From CAZBDU01 sp964490725 (GTDB taxonomy: Bacteria; Spirochaetota; Spirochaetia; SZUA-6; DRHE01), in assembly GCA_964490725.1 (NCBI GenBank), contig CAZBDU010000060.1:1-34606 (forward strand): 34,606 nucleotides of DNA. The letters are read 5' to 3'. Position 1 is the stretch's first letter; each line of letters begins with the position of its first letter. The position numbers were made by a program, and so were the translations under genes. Below are positions 19,366 to 27,078 of this stretch, piece after piece. Under the pieces are notes generated by a model, which was given only the letters and a program-made list of their open reading frames with translations, did no database searches and was not told the DNA's origin.

Positions 19366-20454
19366 CTATTCCTCCGCAGGCAGCAGGTGGATGCTCTTCT
19401 CCTTGAGGAGCAGGCTCACCTCCTGGCCCTTCTGAAAGACGGTGCGCTCCCGGGGATCCGGCACCTTCACGGTGAGGACCCGGTCCCCGGCGCCCACCTC
19501 GTAGATCACCTCCGAGCCCAGGTAGACCGACTCCCGCACCGTTCCCGGGATGCCTCCCGGACGCCGGGGCTGCAGCTCGATCGATTCGGGCCGGAGCACC
19601 AGCACCACCCGCTGGGAGGGGTCGAACCTCCCCCCGGGGTGCGCCACGCTGAGACGCGTGCCCAGGACGTCCAGCTCCACGTGGCCCGCCTCGGGGGCCT
19701 CCAACACGGTGCCCTCCAGGAAGTTCGCTCTTCCGATGAAATCAGCCACGAAGCGGTTGCCCGGGCGGGCGTAGATCTCCTCCGGGGTGCCGATCTGCTG
19801 GATCCGTCCCCCGTGCATGATCACCACTCTGTCCGAGAGGGTCATGGCCTCTTCCTGGTCGTGGGTGACGTACACCGAGGTAATCCCCACGCGGCGCTGG
19901 AGCTTGCGGATCTCGATGCGGGTGGACTCGCGCAGCTTGGCGTCCAGATTGGACAGAGGCTCGTCCAGGAGCAGCACCTTGGGCTCCATGATGAGCGAAC
20001 GGGCCAGGCTGACCCTCTGCTGCTGGCCTCCGGACAGCTGCGCGGGGGATCGGCTGCCCATTCCCGAAAGGCCCACCAGGCGCATCACCTCCTCGGTGCG
20101 CCTGCGGATCTCCCTTGAGGAGGCGCGATGAATCTTGAGGCCGTAGCCGATGTTCTGCGCCACCGTCATGTGCGGGAACAGGGCGTAGTTCTGGAACACC
20201 ATGGTGGTGGGGCGGCGGTTGGGGGGCATGTCGTTGATCCTCTCTCCGTCCAGCAGGATCTGGCCGTAGGTGGGGAACTCGAAGCCCGCGATCATGCGCA
20301 GGGTGGTGGTCTTGCCGCACCCCGAGGGCCCCAGCAGGGTCACCAGCTCCCCCTCCCGGACCTGGAGGTTGAAGCTCTCCACCGCGGTGACCTCTTCGCG
20401 GCCGCCGCCGAATACCTTGGTCAGGTCCTTCAGCACCAGGTAGTCGCTTTTCAT
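19366..20454 (-). CDS. ABC importer ATPase (Fe3+/hexose-phosphate/spermidine-like)
   Basis: ATP-hydrolysing subunit of 362 aa that should power the permease 10 nt upstream. The Walker A motif is GPSGCGKTT (42-50), the signature LSGGQQQR, Walker B VLLLDEPLSN and the switch VTHDQEEAM. The C-terminal third (about 240-360) is a TOBE-type domain, as in AfuC/FbpC, PotA and MalK, where it binds ligand or regulators. Last gene of the three-gene leftward transporter unit. The ATPase class does not define the substrate. Confidence 0.93.
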   Translation of the reverse strand: MKSDYLVLKDLTKVFGGGREEVTAVESFNLQVREGELVTLLGPSGCGKTTTLRMIAGFEFPTYGQILLDGERINDMPPNRRPTTMVFQNYALFPHMTVAQNIGYGLKIHRASSREIRRRTEEVMRLVGLSGMGSRSPAQLSGGQQQRVSLARSLIMEPKVLLLDEPLSNLDAKLRESTRIEIRKLQRRVGITSVYVTHDQEEAMTLSDRVVIMHGGRIQQIGTPEEIYARPGNRFVADFIGRANFLEGTVLEAPEAGHVELDVLGTRLSVAHPGGRFDPSQRVVLVLRPESIELQPRRPGGIPGTVRESVYLGSEVIYEVGAGDRVLTVKVPDPRERTVFQKGQEVSLLLKEKSIHLLPAEE

Positions 20455-20464
20455 GACCTCTCCT

Positions 20465-22174
20465 TCAACCCAGCACGCTCACGGTGCGCACTCCTTTGCC
20501 GATGCGGCTGACGATGAGCTGGATGATCCCCATGGCCACCAGCACGATGGCAATCAGAGTCAGGCTCATTGCGGCGGCGGAGGCGTAGCGGCTGTTGTCC
20601 ACGAACCCCAGGATGGCCACGGTGATCAGGTTCCAGCGGCCGGACACCACGAAGATCACCGCGCTGATGGCGGTCATGGCCTTCACGAAGCCGTAGACCA
20701 GGCCGGAGAAGAAGGCGGGGGCGATCATGGGCAGCGTGATGCGGCGAAAGGTGGTCTGGCTGTCCGCCCCCAGGTCCGTGGAGGCCTCCTCGATGGCCGG
20801 GTCTATCTGCTGCAGCGCGGCGATGCCGGAGCGGATCCCCACCGGCATGTTGCGGAAGATGAGCAGGAAGACGATGATCCAGGCGGTGCCGGTGAGCACG
20901 AAGGGCAGCAGCGCCGAGGGACGGTTGAAGGCCAGAATGTATCCGATTCCCACCACCGTGCCCGGCACGGCGAAGGTCAGCATGGAGGTGAATTCCATCA
21001 ACCCCCGGCCAAGGAACTTCCTGCGGATCACCAGGAAGGCGATGAACATGCCCAGCACGCCGGTGAGGGGCGTGGCCAGGGTGGAGAGGGTGAGGGAGTC
21101 CAGGATGTAGTCCTTGCCCACCTGGAACATCTGCACGTAGTTCTGGAAGGTGAGGGTGCGGTTCACCCCCCAGAGGGTCTGGAAGCTCCCGTACACCACC
21201 GTTCCGTAAAACAGGAAGACCATGGCGCTGAACAGGATACAGAGGGTGTACACCGGTGCCTTGATGTACCACTCCAGGCGCTTGATGGTGGCGGCGCTGG
21301 GCTTGCCGGTGACGGTGACGTAGGATTTGCGGGACACCCAGTACTTCTGCAGGAAGAAGGCCGCCGTGGCGGGGATGAACAGCAGCACCGCCAGGGTGGA
21401 CCCCCGGGCCAGGTCGTACATCCCCGTGATCTGCAGGAAGGCCTGCACCGACAGCACCCGGAAGTTGCCGGAGAGGATCATGGGGTTGCCGAAATCCGCC
21501 AGGCTCTGGATGAACACCAGCAGCCAGGCGCTGGCGATGCCGGGAACCGACAGGGGCAGGGTGACGCTGGTGAAGACCCTGGCCCGGGAGGCGCCCAGAT
21601 CCATGGAGGCCTCCTCCAGGGCGGGGTCGATGGCCTGCAGCACCCCGTAGAGCGTCAGGAAGGCGGTGGGCCCGTAGGCGATGGTCTCCACCAGCACCAG
21701 CCCGCCCAGGCCGTAGATCGAGTATTCCCCGATGAGCTTCTGGACGAAAGGGGTGAGGCTTCCGGCCCTTCCGAACAGCAGGATCGCCGACAGCGCCACC
21801 ACGAAGGGCGGCGAGATGATGGGGAAGGTGGCGATCTGGCGGAAGAAGCCCTTCAGGGGCATGGGCGTGCGGGTGATGGCGTAGGCAAAGACGAAGCCCA
21901 CGATGGTGCCGGCGGTGGCGGTGATCGTCCCCAGCAGCATGGAGTTCAGGAAGGGAACGTAGTAGTAGGTGGCGGAAAACACCGCCAGGTAGTTGGACGG
22001 ATCGAAGCGCCCCTTCACCACCAGGCTGGTCTTGAAGACCTGGAAGATCGGGAAGACCACGAACAGAAGGAGGAAGTAGAAGATGGCCAGAATGGCCACC
22101 AGAAGGAGCGGCTCCCGCCACAACGCCCGGAGGCCGGCCAGTGTCGCCTGCCCGCGCCGTGCTGCTCGCCTCAT
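20465..22174 (-). CDS. ABC importer permease, two fused transmembrane domains (AfuB-like)
   Basis: Inner-membrane channel of 569 aa with about 12 helices and two complete BPD permease domains in one chain. Each half carries the EAA loop that docks on the ATPase: EEASMDLGASRARVF...LPLSVPG near residue 190 and EEASTDLGADSQTTF...LPMIAPA near residue 465. Fused permeases of this size are typical of the Fe3+-type family; one member, AfuABC of Actinobacillus, was shown to import hexose phosphates instead of iron. Start ATG 22174 is set by GGGAGGAGG 7 nt upstream. A hairpin sits between it and the binding-protein gene. Confidence 0.92.
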   Translation of the reverse strand: MRRAARRGQATLAGLRALWREPLLLVAILAIFYFLLLFVVFPIFQVFKTSLVVKGRFDPSNYLAVFSATYYYVPFLNSMLLGTITATAGTIVGFVFAYAITRTPMPLKGFFRQIATFPIISPPFVVALSAILLFGRAGSLTPFVQKLIGEYSIYGLGGLVLVETIAYGPTAFLTLYGVLQAIDPALEEASMDLGASRARVFTSVTLPLSVPGIASAWLLVFIQSLADFGNPMILSGNFRVLSVQAFLQITGMYDLARGSTLAVLLFIPATAAFFLQKYWVSRKSYVTVTGKPSAATIKRLEWYIKAPVYTLCILFSAMVFLFYGTVVYGSFQTLWGVNRTLTFQNYVQMFQVGKDYILDSLTLSTLATPLTGVLGMFIAFLVIRRKFLGRGLMEFTSMLTFAVPGTVVGIGYILAFNRPSALLPFVLTGTAWIIVFLLIFRNMPVGIRSGIAALQQIDPAIEEASTDLGADSQTTFRRITLPMIAPAFFSGLVYGFVKAMTAISAVIFVVSGRWNLITVAILGFVDNSRYASAAAMSLTLIAIVLVAMGIIQLIVSRIGKGVRTVSVLG

Positions 22175-22202
22175 GGTGTCCGCCTCCTCCCGGCAAAGCA
22201 AC

Positions 22203-22233
22203 GTCCCCGCCGCCTCGAGCGGGCGGCAGGGAC
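22203..22233 (-). other. Intra-operon hairpin between binding protein and permease
   Basis: 12-bp stem with one G.U pair in the RNA (22203-22214 with 22222-22233, loop of 7). No U-run. Such hairpins often protect the upstream message so that the binding protein is made in excess. Confidence 0.55.
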
Positions 22234-22266
22234 GTCAGACGAAAAATGCCGCGTTGTCCCTTGCGG

Positions 22267-23268
22267 CTACTTGCCGATCCGGTCGCGCCAGGCCTGGACC
22301 AGCCGGTCCTTGTTCTGCCCGGCCCAGATGGCATCATAGTCGATCAGGTTCACCTGGTCCAGCGTGACTGCCCCCTCGGCCACGGTGGCCTTGGGATTGA
22401 CCGGCAGCCGGCTGTACTTCTGGAACAGGTTCTGGGCCTTGACGGTGAAGCACCAGTCGATGAACTGTTTGCCCAGCTCGGGCTCCGGGCCGCCCTTGAT
22501 GAGGGAAAGGCCGCCCACCTCGTAGCCGGTGCCTTCCTTGGGGAAGGTCATCACCACCGGGTAGCCCTCCTTGATCCCCTTGGACACGATGTCGTGCGAG
22601 AAGGCGATGCCCACGGCCGCCTCCCCCAGGCCCACCATGGGAATGCAGCCAGTGCCGGACTTGGTGTACTGGAGGACGTTCTGCTTGTCGAACTGCGCCC
22701 ACCAGTCCAGGGTCTGCTTCTCTCCCAGCATCTGCACCAGGGTGGCGTAGGTGGTGTAGGAGGTCCCCGAGGTGTAGGGGTAGGCGATCACCACGTTCTT
22801 GGCGAAGGCCGGATTGAGCAGGTCCTTCCAGGAGGTGGGCGCCTGGACTCCGTGCTCCTTGAGGAAGTTTTTGTTGCTGATGAAGCCGATGGCTCCAGTG
22901 TAGAACCCCGTCCAGGCCCAGTCCGAGGCGTGGAACTGTGGCGGCAGCGTGAAGTCGATGTTCGGCTTGTAGGGGGCCAGCAGCCCCTTGCTGGCGGCGT
23001 TGATGTGGGAGGTGTTGGACCCGGCGTGCCACACCGAGGCCTGGGGATTGCCCGCTTCCGCCTCGATGCGTGCCAGAACCTCCCCGGAGGACATGCGGAC
23101 CCACTCCACCTTGATGCCGGTCTCCTGTTGGAAAGCGTCGATGTAGTATTTGGCCTCCTCGGTGTCGAAGGCGGTGTAGATGTGGAGCACCTTGGGCTCC
23201 GTCTGGCCGGAGGCGAATCCGGCGACAGCCGCTGCCACGAGCAGCAGCACTGGAAGCACTCGTCTCAT
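22267..23268 (-). CDS. ABC importer periplasmic binding protein (Fe3+/AfuA-like)
   Basis: Extracytoplasmic solute receptor of 333 aa. Signal peptide 1-22 (MRRVLPVLLLVAAAVAGFASG), then the family's opening strand VLHIYTAFDTEEAKYYIDAF. It has GIKVEWVRMSSGEVLARI, SVWHAGSNTSHINA and GEAAVGIAFSHDI in the usual order. In iron-binding members paired tyrosines hold Fe3+; the corresponding C-terminal YY is not seen here, which leans away from iron. The closest match in layout that I recall is AfuA/2-aminoethylphosphonate/phosphoglycerate-type receptors for phosphorylated ligands. Start ATG 23268 with GGAGGG 6 nt upstream. First gene of the leftward unit, divergent from the LacI regulator. Confidence 0.9.
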   Translation of the reverse strand: MRRVLPVLLLVAAAVAGFASGQTEPKVLHIYTAFDTEEAKYYIDAFQQETGIKVEWVRMSSGEVLARIEAEAGNPQASVWHAGSNTSHINAASKGLLAPYKPNIDFTLPPQFHASDWAWTGFYTGAIGFISNKNFLKEHGVQAPTSWKDLLNPAFAKNVVIAYPYTSGTSYTTYATLVQMLGEKQTLDWWAQFDKQNVLQYTKSGTGCIPMVGLGEAAVGIAFSHDIVSKGIKEGYPVVMTFPKEGTGYEVGGLSLIKGGPEPELGKQFIDWCFTVKAQNLFQKYSRLPVNPKATVAEGAVTLDQVNLIDYDAIWAGQNKDRLVQAWRDRIGK

Positions 23269-23306
23269 ATAGAACCCTCCTCGTTTTTTTGAAGCGTCGT
23301 GGTGGG

Positions 23307-23318
23307 GCAAACGTTTGC
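23307..23318. promoter_or_regulatory. LacI-type operator 1
   Basis: Perfect palindrome GCAAACGTTTGC with the central CpG that LacI-family proteins favour. It lies about 30-40 nt into the predicted leader of the binding-protein transcript, where a bound repressor could block RNA polymerase. Confidence 0.8.
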
Positions 23319-23353
23319 AGTCCGTGCGCCACCCTAGGCTTCTCCATACATAA

Positions 23354-23381
23354 AGGATAGACGAGTCGGAGCGCTTGTCAA
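23354..23381 (-). promoter_or_regulatory. Promoter of the ABC importer operon
   Basis: Minus strand: -35 TTGACA (23376-23381), 16-bp spacer, -10 TATCCT (23354-23359). Predicted start near 23347, leader of about 80 nt containing operator 1. Confidence 0.6.
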
Positions 23382-23462
23382 GGCCGTGACTTGAGGCCGC
23401 AAGCCTCCGCAGGCCGCCCGGCACCGCCGCACCGCCGCACCGCCGCACCGCCGCGGCCATGC

Positions 23463-23491
23463 TTGACAAACCCGCAGAGGTGCATTACCAT
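23463..23491 (+). promoter_or_regulatory. Promoter of the lacI-type gene and iol operon
   Basis: Perfect -35 TTGACA (23463-23468), 17-bp spacer, -10 TACCAT (23486-23491). Operator 2 begins at the very next base, so the start site lies within it. Confidence 0.65.
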
Positions 23492-23505
23492 TGCAAACGT
23501 TTACA
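23492..23505. promoter_or_regulatory. LacI-type operator 2
   Basis: TGCAAACGTTTACA shares GCAAACGTTT with operator 1 and, including the preceding T, fits the Gram-positive CRE consensus WTGNAARCGNWWWCA. It covers the predicted transcription start of the regulator, implying autorepression. Confidence 0.8.
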
Positions 23506-23524
23506 CGACGGTCGGGCGAAGGAA

Positions 23525-24559
23525 ATGCAGGGGAGAGACGGCAGGCAGGCCGAAGGCGCGATCACCGGGGGCCAGGTCACCATCAAGGACATTGCCCGTA
23601 AGGCGAACGTCTCCTACGCCACTGTGTCCCGGGCGCTGAACGGCAAGCGCGGGGTGCGGGAGGAGACGCGCCGGCGCATTCTGCGCATCGCCGCCGAGCT
23701 GGCCTACACCCCCAACGCCATCGCCCGGGGCCTGGTGAAGCGGCAGACCCAGACGCTGGGGCTCGTGATCCCGGACATCACGAATCCGTTCTACCCCGAG
23801 GTGGCGCGGGGAATCGAGGAGGGAGCCGCGGCGGCCGGCTACAGCGTGTTCCTGTGCAACACCAACTGGGAGCGGCGGCGTGAGGCCCAGTACCTCAGCC
23901 TGCTGGCGGAGAAGAGGGTGGATGGGGTCATCCTGGCGCCTGTTGAGGAAAGCGCCTGGGAGATCGAGACGGCTGTGAGCACCGCCCTGGTCTACGTGAG
24001 CACCGCGCCCCTGGACACGAGGCACAGTTTCGTGGTGATCGACAACGTCCGGGGGGGATACCTGGCAGCGGAGCACCTGATCGGCGCCGGCTACCGGAGC
24101 TTCGGCTTCGTGGGCTCGCCGGAGGACCCCATCGCGGTAGGGGGGCGCCTGGAGGGGTTCCGGCAGGCCCTCCAGGAGCACGGGCTGGCGCTGCCGGAGC
24201 GGTTCGTGCAGCTGGGGGACTTCCGGCAGCAGACCGGCTACAACATCATCCGCCGCATGATCGCCGCCGGAGACTGTCCCCGGGCGGTCTTTGCGGAGAA
24301 CGACCTGCTGGCTCTGGGAGTCATCCAGGGTGCGCGGGAGGCGGGCTTGAGGGTGCCCCAGGAGCTGGCCGTGATCGGGTTCGACGACATCCCCTTCGCG
24401 GGCTTTCCGGAGGTGCGGCTGACCACCATCAGTCAGCCGAAGTACGAGATGGGGCGCCGGGCCGTGGAGCTCCTGTTGGGGCGTATCTCGGCGCCGGCGC
24501 AGCCGTCCCAGCGGATCTTTCTGGAGCCGCAGCTGGTGGTGCGGGGCAGCAGCATTTGA
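23525..24559 (+). CDS. LacI-family transcriptional regulator, probable iol regulator
   Basis: Repressor of 344 aa. The N-terminal helix-turn-helix (about 18-62) reads VTIKDIARKANVSYATVSRALNG, with the hinge TPNAIARGL; the YATVSRAL recognition helix is of the kind that reads operators with a central CG. The rest is the periplasmic-binding-like effector domain (GLVIPDITNPFYPEVARGIEEGA, DGVILAP, GFVGSP, AVFAENDLLALGVI, VIGFDDIPFAG). About 16 extra residues precede the HTH; no other start codon is available in frame between ATG 23525 and the HTH. Sitting between two matching operators and upstream of iolMNG, it most likely represses both directions, with an inositol-related inducer. Confidence 0.92.
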   Translation: MQGRDGRQAEGAITGGQVTIKDIARKANVSYATVSRALNGKRGVREETRRRILRIAAELAYTPNAIARGLVKRQTQTLGLVIPDITNPFYPEVARGIEEGAAAAGYSVFLCNTNWERRREAQYLSLLAEKRVDGVILAPVEESAWEIETAVSTALVYVSTAPLDTRHSFVVIDNVRGGYLAAEHLIGAGYRSFGFVGSPEDPIAVGGRLEGFRQALQEHGLALPERFVQLGDFRQQTGYNIIRRMIAAGDCPRAVFAENDLLALGVIQGAREAGLRVPQELAVIGFDDIPFAGFPEVRLTTISQPKYEMGRRAVELLLGRISAPAQPSQRIFLEPQLVVRGSSI

Positions 24560-24568
24560 AAGGGATCG

Positions 24569-24588
24569 CGCCGGCCGGCGGGCCGGCG
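24569..24588 (+). other. Intra-operon hairpin between the regulator and iolM
   Basis: Perfect 8-bp stem CGCCGGCC / GGCCGGCG with a 4-nt loop, 10 nt after the regulator stop. No T-run; partial termination or mRNA stability are both possible. Confidence 0.45.
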
Positions 24589-24626
24589 GAAGAAGCGAGG
24601 AACTGCAACACTCTGAGGAGGGCGTA

Positions 24627-25820
24627 ATGGCAGACACGATGAGGGCGGTCCGCATGTATGCGGACTGGGATCCCAGGCCCGGGTTCAAGCTCGGCGCCAA
24701 GGATATCGACAAGAGGCAGACCTACCTGGGCAGCAGGGTGTGGCGGAACCCCACGCTGAAGATCGAGGACGTTCCGGTTCCGAAACCGGGCCCGGGGCAG
24801 GTCACCATCGAGGTGAAGGCCTGCGGCATCTGCGGCAGCGACGTCCACATGGCGCAGGCCGATAAGGAAGGTTACATGCTGTACCCCGGGCTCACGGGCT
24901 TTCCCTGCACCCTGGGGCACGAGTTTTCCGGAATCGTGGTGGACTCCGGGCCCGGCGCCCTGAGCAAGGAGACCAACAAGCCCTTCAAGGGCGGCGAGGC
25001 GGTGTGCGTGGAGGAGATGCTCTGGTGCGGCTCCTGCAAGCCCTGCGCCGACGGCTGGCCCAACCACTGCGAGCGCCTGGATGAGCTGGGCTTCAACGTG
25101 GACGGTGCCTTCACGAAGTACGTGGTGGTTCCCGACCGGGTGCTCTGGAGCCTGGACCCGCTCAGGGAGCGCTACAGCGAGCAGGACCTGTTCAAGCTGG
25201 GCAGCATGGTGGAGCCTACCAGCGTGGCCTACAACGCGGTGGTGGAGCGGGGCGGCGGCATCCGTCCCGGGGACAACGTGGTGATCCTGGGGGCGGGTCC
25301 CGTGGGACTGGCCGCCTGCTCGGTGCTGAAGCGCCAGGGGGCGGCCAACGTCGTCATGGCGGAGCCCGAAGAGGGCAGGGCCGAGATCGCCCGCAAGCTG
25401 GGGGCCGACCACGTGATCAACCCCAAGAAGGAGAGCACCGCCGAACGGGTGCTGGAGATCACCCGGGGGATGGGCGCCTCGATCTACCTGGAGGCCACGG
25501 GGCTTCCCACGGTCGTCTACCCGGAGATCGAGCGCTGCATCTGGGAGGGAAGGACCCTGAACTCCACCGTAGTGGTGGTGGCCCGGGCGGACGCCAAGAT
25601 TCCGGTGACCGGCGAGGTCCTGCAGGTTCGGCGCGCCCGCATCGTGGGCTCCCAGGGTCACTCGGGACACGGGACCTTTCCGCGGGTCATCTCCGCCATG
25701 GCCTCGGGGATGAACATGCTGCCCATGATCACCAAGACCGTGGGTTTGAAGCAGGTGCCGGAGCATGTCGTCATGCTGGCCACGGACAGGCGGGAGGCAA
25801 AGATCACCTGCCTGATGTAG
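24627..25820 (+). CDS. iolM: Zinc-dependent scyllo-inosose 3-dehydrogenase (IolM-like)
   Basis: Medium-chain alcohol dehydrogenase of 397 aa that should oxidise 2-keto-myo-inositol (scyllo-inosose) with NAD+, step two of the Thermotoga inositol route. Catalytic-zinc residues lie in CGICGSDVH and LGHEFSG; the structural-zinc cysteines are in EEMLWCGSCKPC and NHCERL. The Rossmann loop is VVILGAGPVGLAA. From memory it matches T. maritima TM0412 over long stretches, e.g. WDPRP.FKLG.KDI, ELGFNVDGAF, GSMVEPTSVAYNAV, ARADAKIP.TGEV and GSQGHSGHGTFPRVIS, well beyond generic family conservation. ATG 24627 has GAGGAGGG 5 nt upstream. 67 nt behind the regulator, so probably in its operon. Confidence 0.9.
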   Translation: MADTMRAVRMYADWDPRPGFKLGAKDIDKRQTYLGSRVWRNPTLKIEDVPVPKPGPGQVTIEVKACGICGSDVHMAQADKEGYMLYPGLTGFPCTLGHEFSGIVVDSGPGALSKETNKPFKGGEAVCVEEMLWCGSCKPCADGWPNHCERLDELGFNVDGAFTKYVVVPDRVLWSLDPLRERYSEQDLFKLGSMVEPTSVAYNAVVERGGGIRPGDNVVILGAGPVGLAACSVLKRQGAANVVMAEPEEGRAEIARKLGADHVINPKKESTAERVLEITRGMGASIYLEATGLPTVVYPEIERCIWEGRTLNSTVVVVARADAKIPVTGEVLQVRRARIVGSQGHSGHGTFPRVISAMASGMNMLPMITKTVGLKQVPEHVVMLATDRREAKITCLM

Positions 25821-25839
25821 GCTTGGAGTAGGGGGCGTG

Positions 25840-25860
25840 GGCGGCGCCGTCAATGCCGCC
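25840..25860 (+). other. Hairpin between iolM and iolN
   Basis: GGCGGC (25840-25845) pairs with GCCGCC (25855-25860) across a 9-nt loop, in the iolM-iolN gap. Confidence 0.35.
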
Positions 25861-25903
25861 GTTTTCGTCCCAAGAGTGCACGGATCGAGAACAGGAGGCT
25901 CGC

Positions 25904-27013
25904 ATGAGCAAGCAGTGGTTGACCACGAATCACCCGGCGGTCGTGTTCGAAGACAACACCGTCGGCCGGTTGAAGAAGCAGATCTGGGACGCCGGCGAAG
26001 AGGAGATCGACGGCATCCTGGCCGAATACGGAATCCCGGCCCCTTCGGAGCTGGGCAAGGCGGGCTGCTACATCCAGAACACGCCCCGCGCCCGCTGCAT
26101 CGAGAAGCGAAGGAAGAACGACCTGGTGTTCATCCCCATCGGCTGCACCGAGAACCACGGGCTGCACGCCAACTCCGGCCTGGACACCTTCATGGTGACG
26201 CAGATCCTGGAGGGGGTGCGTCGCTACACCGCCAGACAGGGGCGCGAGTGCAACCTGGCCTTCACGCCTCTCAACTACGGCGGGCATCCCTACCACCACA
26301 TGGGAATGCCGGGAACGGTGATCATGCCCAGGGAGGTGGTGGAGGAGACCCTCATTTACACCATGCTGGGCCTGTGGAACGACGGCTACCGCAAGATGGT
26401 GCTGGTGAACAACCACGGGCACCTGTGGATGCTGGAGTCCGCCCTGCAGGAGTTCATGAAGCGCTTCCAGCTTCCGGGGATCTTCCAGGTTCTGGACTGG
26501 CACCGCGCCGTGCGGGAGTTCTTCTTCCCGGTGGGCCGGGCCGACGGCCTGGAGACGAACTTCGTCCACGCCGACGAGAGCGAGACCGCGGTGGCGCTGT
26601 TGCTCTTCCCCGAGATGGTGGACATGGCGGCGGTGCAGGACGCCGAGGGTCAGTCCTTCCTGCCGGAGGGTCACTTCGACACCGCCGTGGACCCCTTCAG
26701 GCGTCCCCACCGCTGGTCCGAAGGGGAGGGGCACTTCGCCATCGAGCGCAGTGCCACTCCGGAAGGGGTGGTGGGCAAGCCCAGCCTGGCCACGGCGCGC
26801 AAGGCCAAGCGGCCCATCGCGGCCATCCTGCGCTACCTCACCCTGCTCCACGATCAGATCCTGGAGGCCTTCCCGCCGGGGAAGGTGCCGCCGCCGGACA
26901 AGGTGACCCTCAGGGACCCCAGGGAGCTGGAGCCGTTCCTGCGCGAGCCGTTCAGCAAGGGATGGAAGTCGGTGTACGAGCTGCCTGCGGTGGGTCCCTT
27001 CCACAAGGGCTGA
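25904..27013 (+). CDS. iolN: 3-dehydro-scyllo-inosose hydrolase (IolN-like, creatininase fold)
   Basis: Creatininase-fold hydrolase of 369 aa, longer than ordinary creatininases (about 250). Metal-site motifs: PIGCTENHGLHANSGLDT (for the family's P.GS.EQHG...TD), LVNNHGHLWML (for NGHGGN) and VHADESETA (for HAGE.ETS). In T. maritima the corresponding TM0413 hydrolyses the diketo-inositol made by IolM, opening the ring to 5-keto-L-gluconate. The position directly after iolM and before iolG supports this assignment. Start ATG 25904 is fixed by AGGAGG 6 nt upstream; an earlier in-frame ATG at 25853 is rejected. Confidence 0.88.
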   Translation: MSKQWLTTNHPAVVFEDNTVGRLKKQIWDAGEEEIDGILAEYGIPAPSELGKAGCYIQNTPRARCIEKRRKNDLVFIPIGCTENHGLHANSGLDTFMVTQILEGVRRYTARQGRECNLAFTPLNYGGHPYHHMGMPGTVIMPREVVEETLIYTMLGLWNDGYRKMVLVNNHGHLWMLESALQEFMKRFQLPGIFQVLDWHRAVREFFFPVGRADGLETNFVHADESETAVALLLFPEMVDMAAVQDAEGQSFLPEGHFDTAVDPFRRPHRWSEGEGHFAIERSATPEGVVGKPSLATARKAKRPIAAILRYLTLLHDQILEAFPPGKVPPPDKVTLRDPRELEPFLREPFSKGWKSVYELPAVGPFHKG

Positions 27014-27034
27014 CAAGCGGCCCGGCCGAAAGAG

Positions 27035-27058
27035 GGCGCCCGCCCCCGGGCGGGCGCC
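27035..27058 (+). other. Hairpin between iolN and iolG
   Basis: Perfect 10-bp stem GGCGCCCGCC / GGCGGGCGCC with loop CCCG, no T-run, 20 nt before the iolG start. It may tune iolG and downstream expression. Confidence 0.5.
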
Positions 27059-27078
27059 AGCCGGGAAAGGAGAGAACC

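Noticed and set aside
18226..20118. 630-codon plus-strand frame
   Set aside because: Arg/Gly/Pro-rich shadow of the second kinase and HAD genes and of the antisense strand of the ATPase gene.
20451..22339. Two 628-codon frames over the permease
   Set aside because: His/Gly/Asp-rich shadows of the fused permease, whose own frame has clear helices and EAA motifs.
23283..23290. T-run as an intrinsic terminator
   Set aside because: No stem precedes it, and it lies in the leader of the binding-protein transcript.
23459..23525. Upstream ATG 23459 as start of the LacI regulator
   Set aside because: It precedes the promoter and operator 2, so the extension would not be transcribed from the predicted start.
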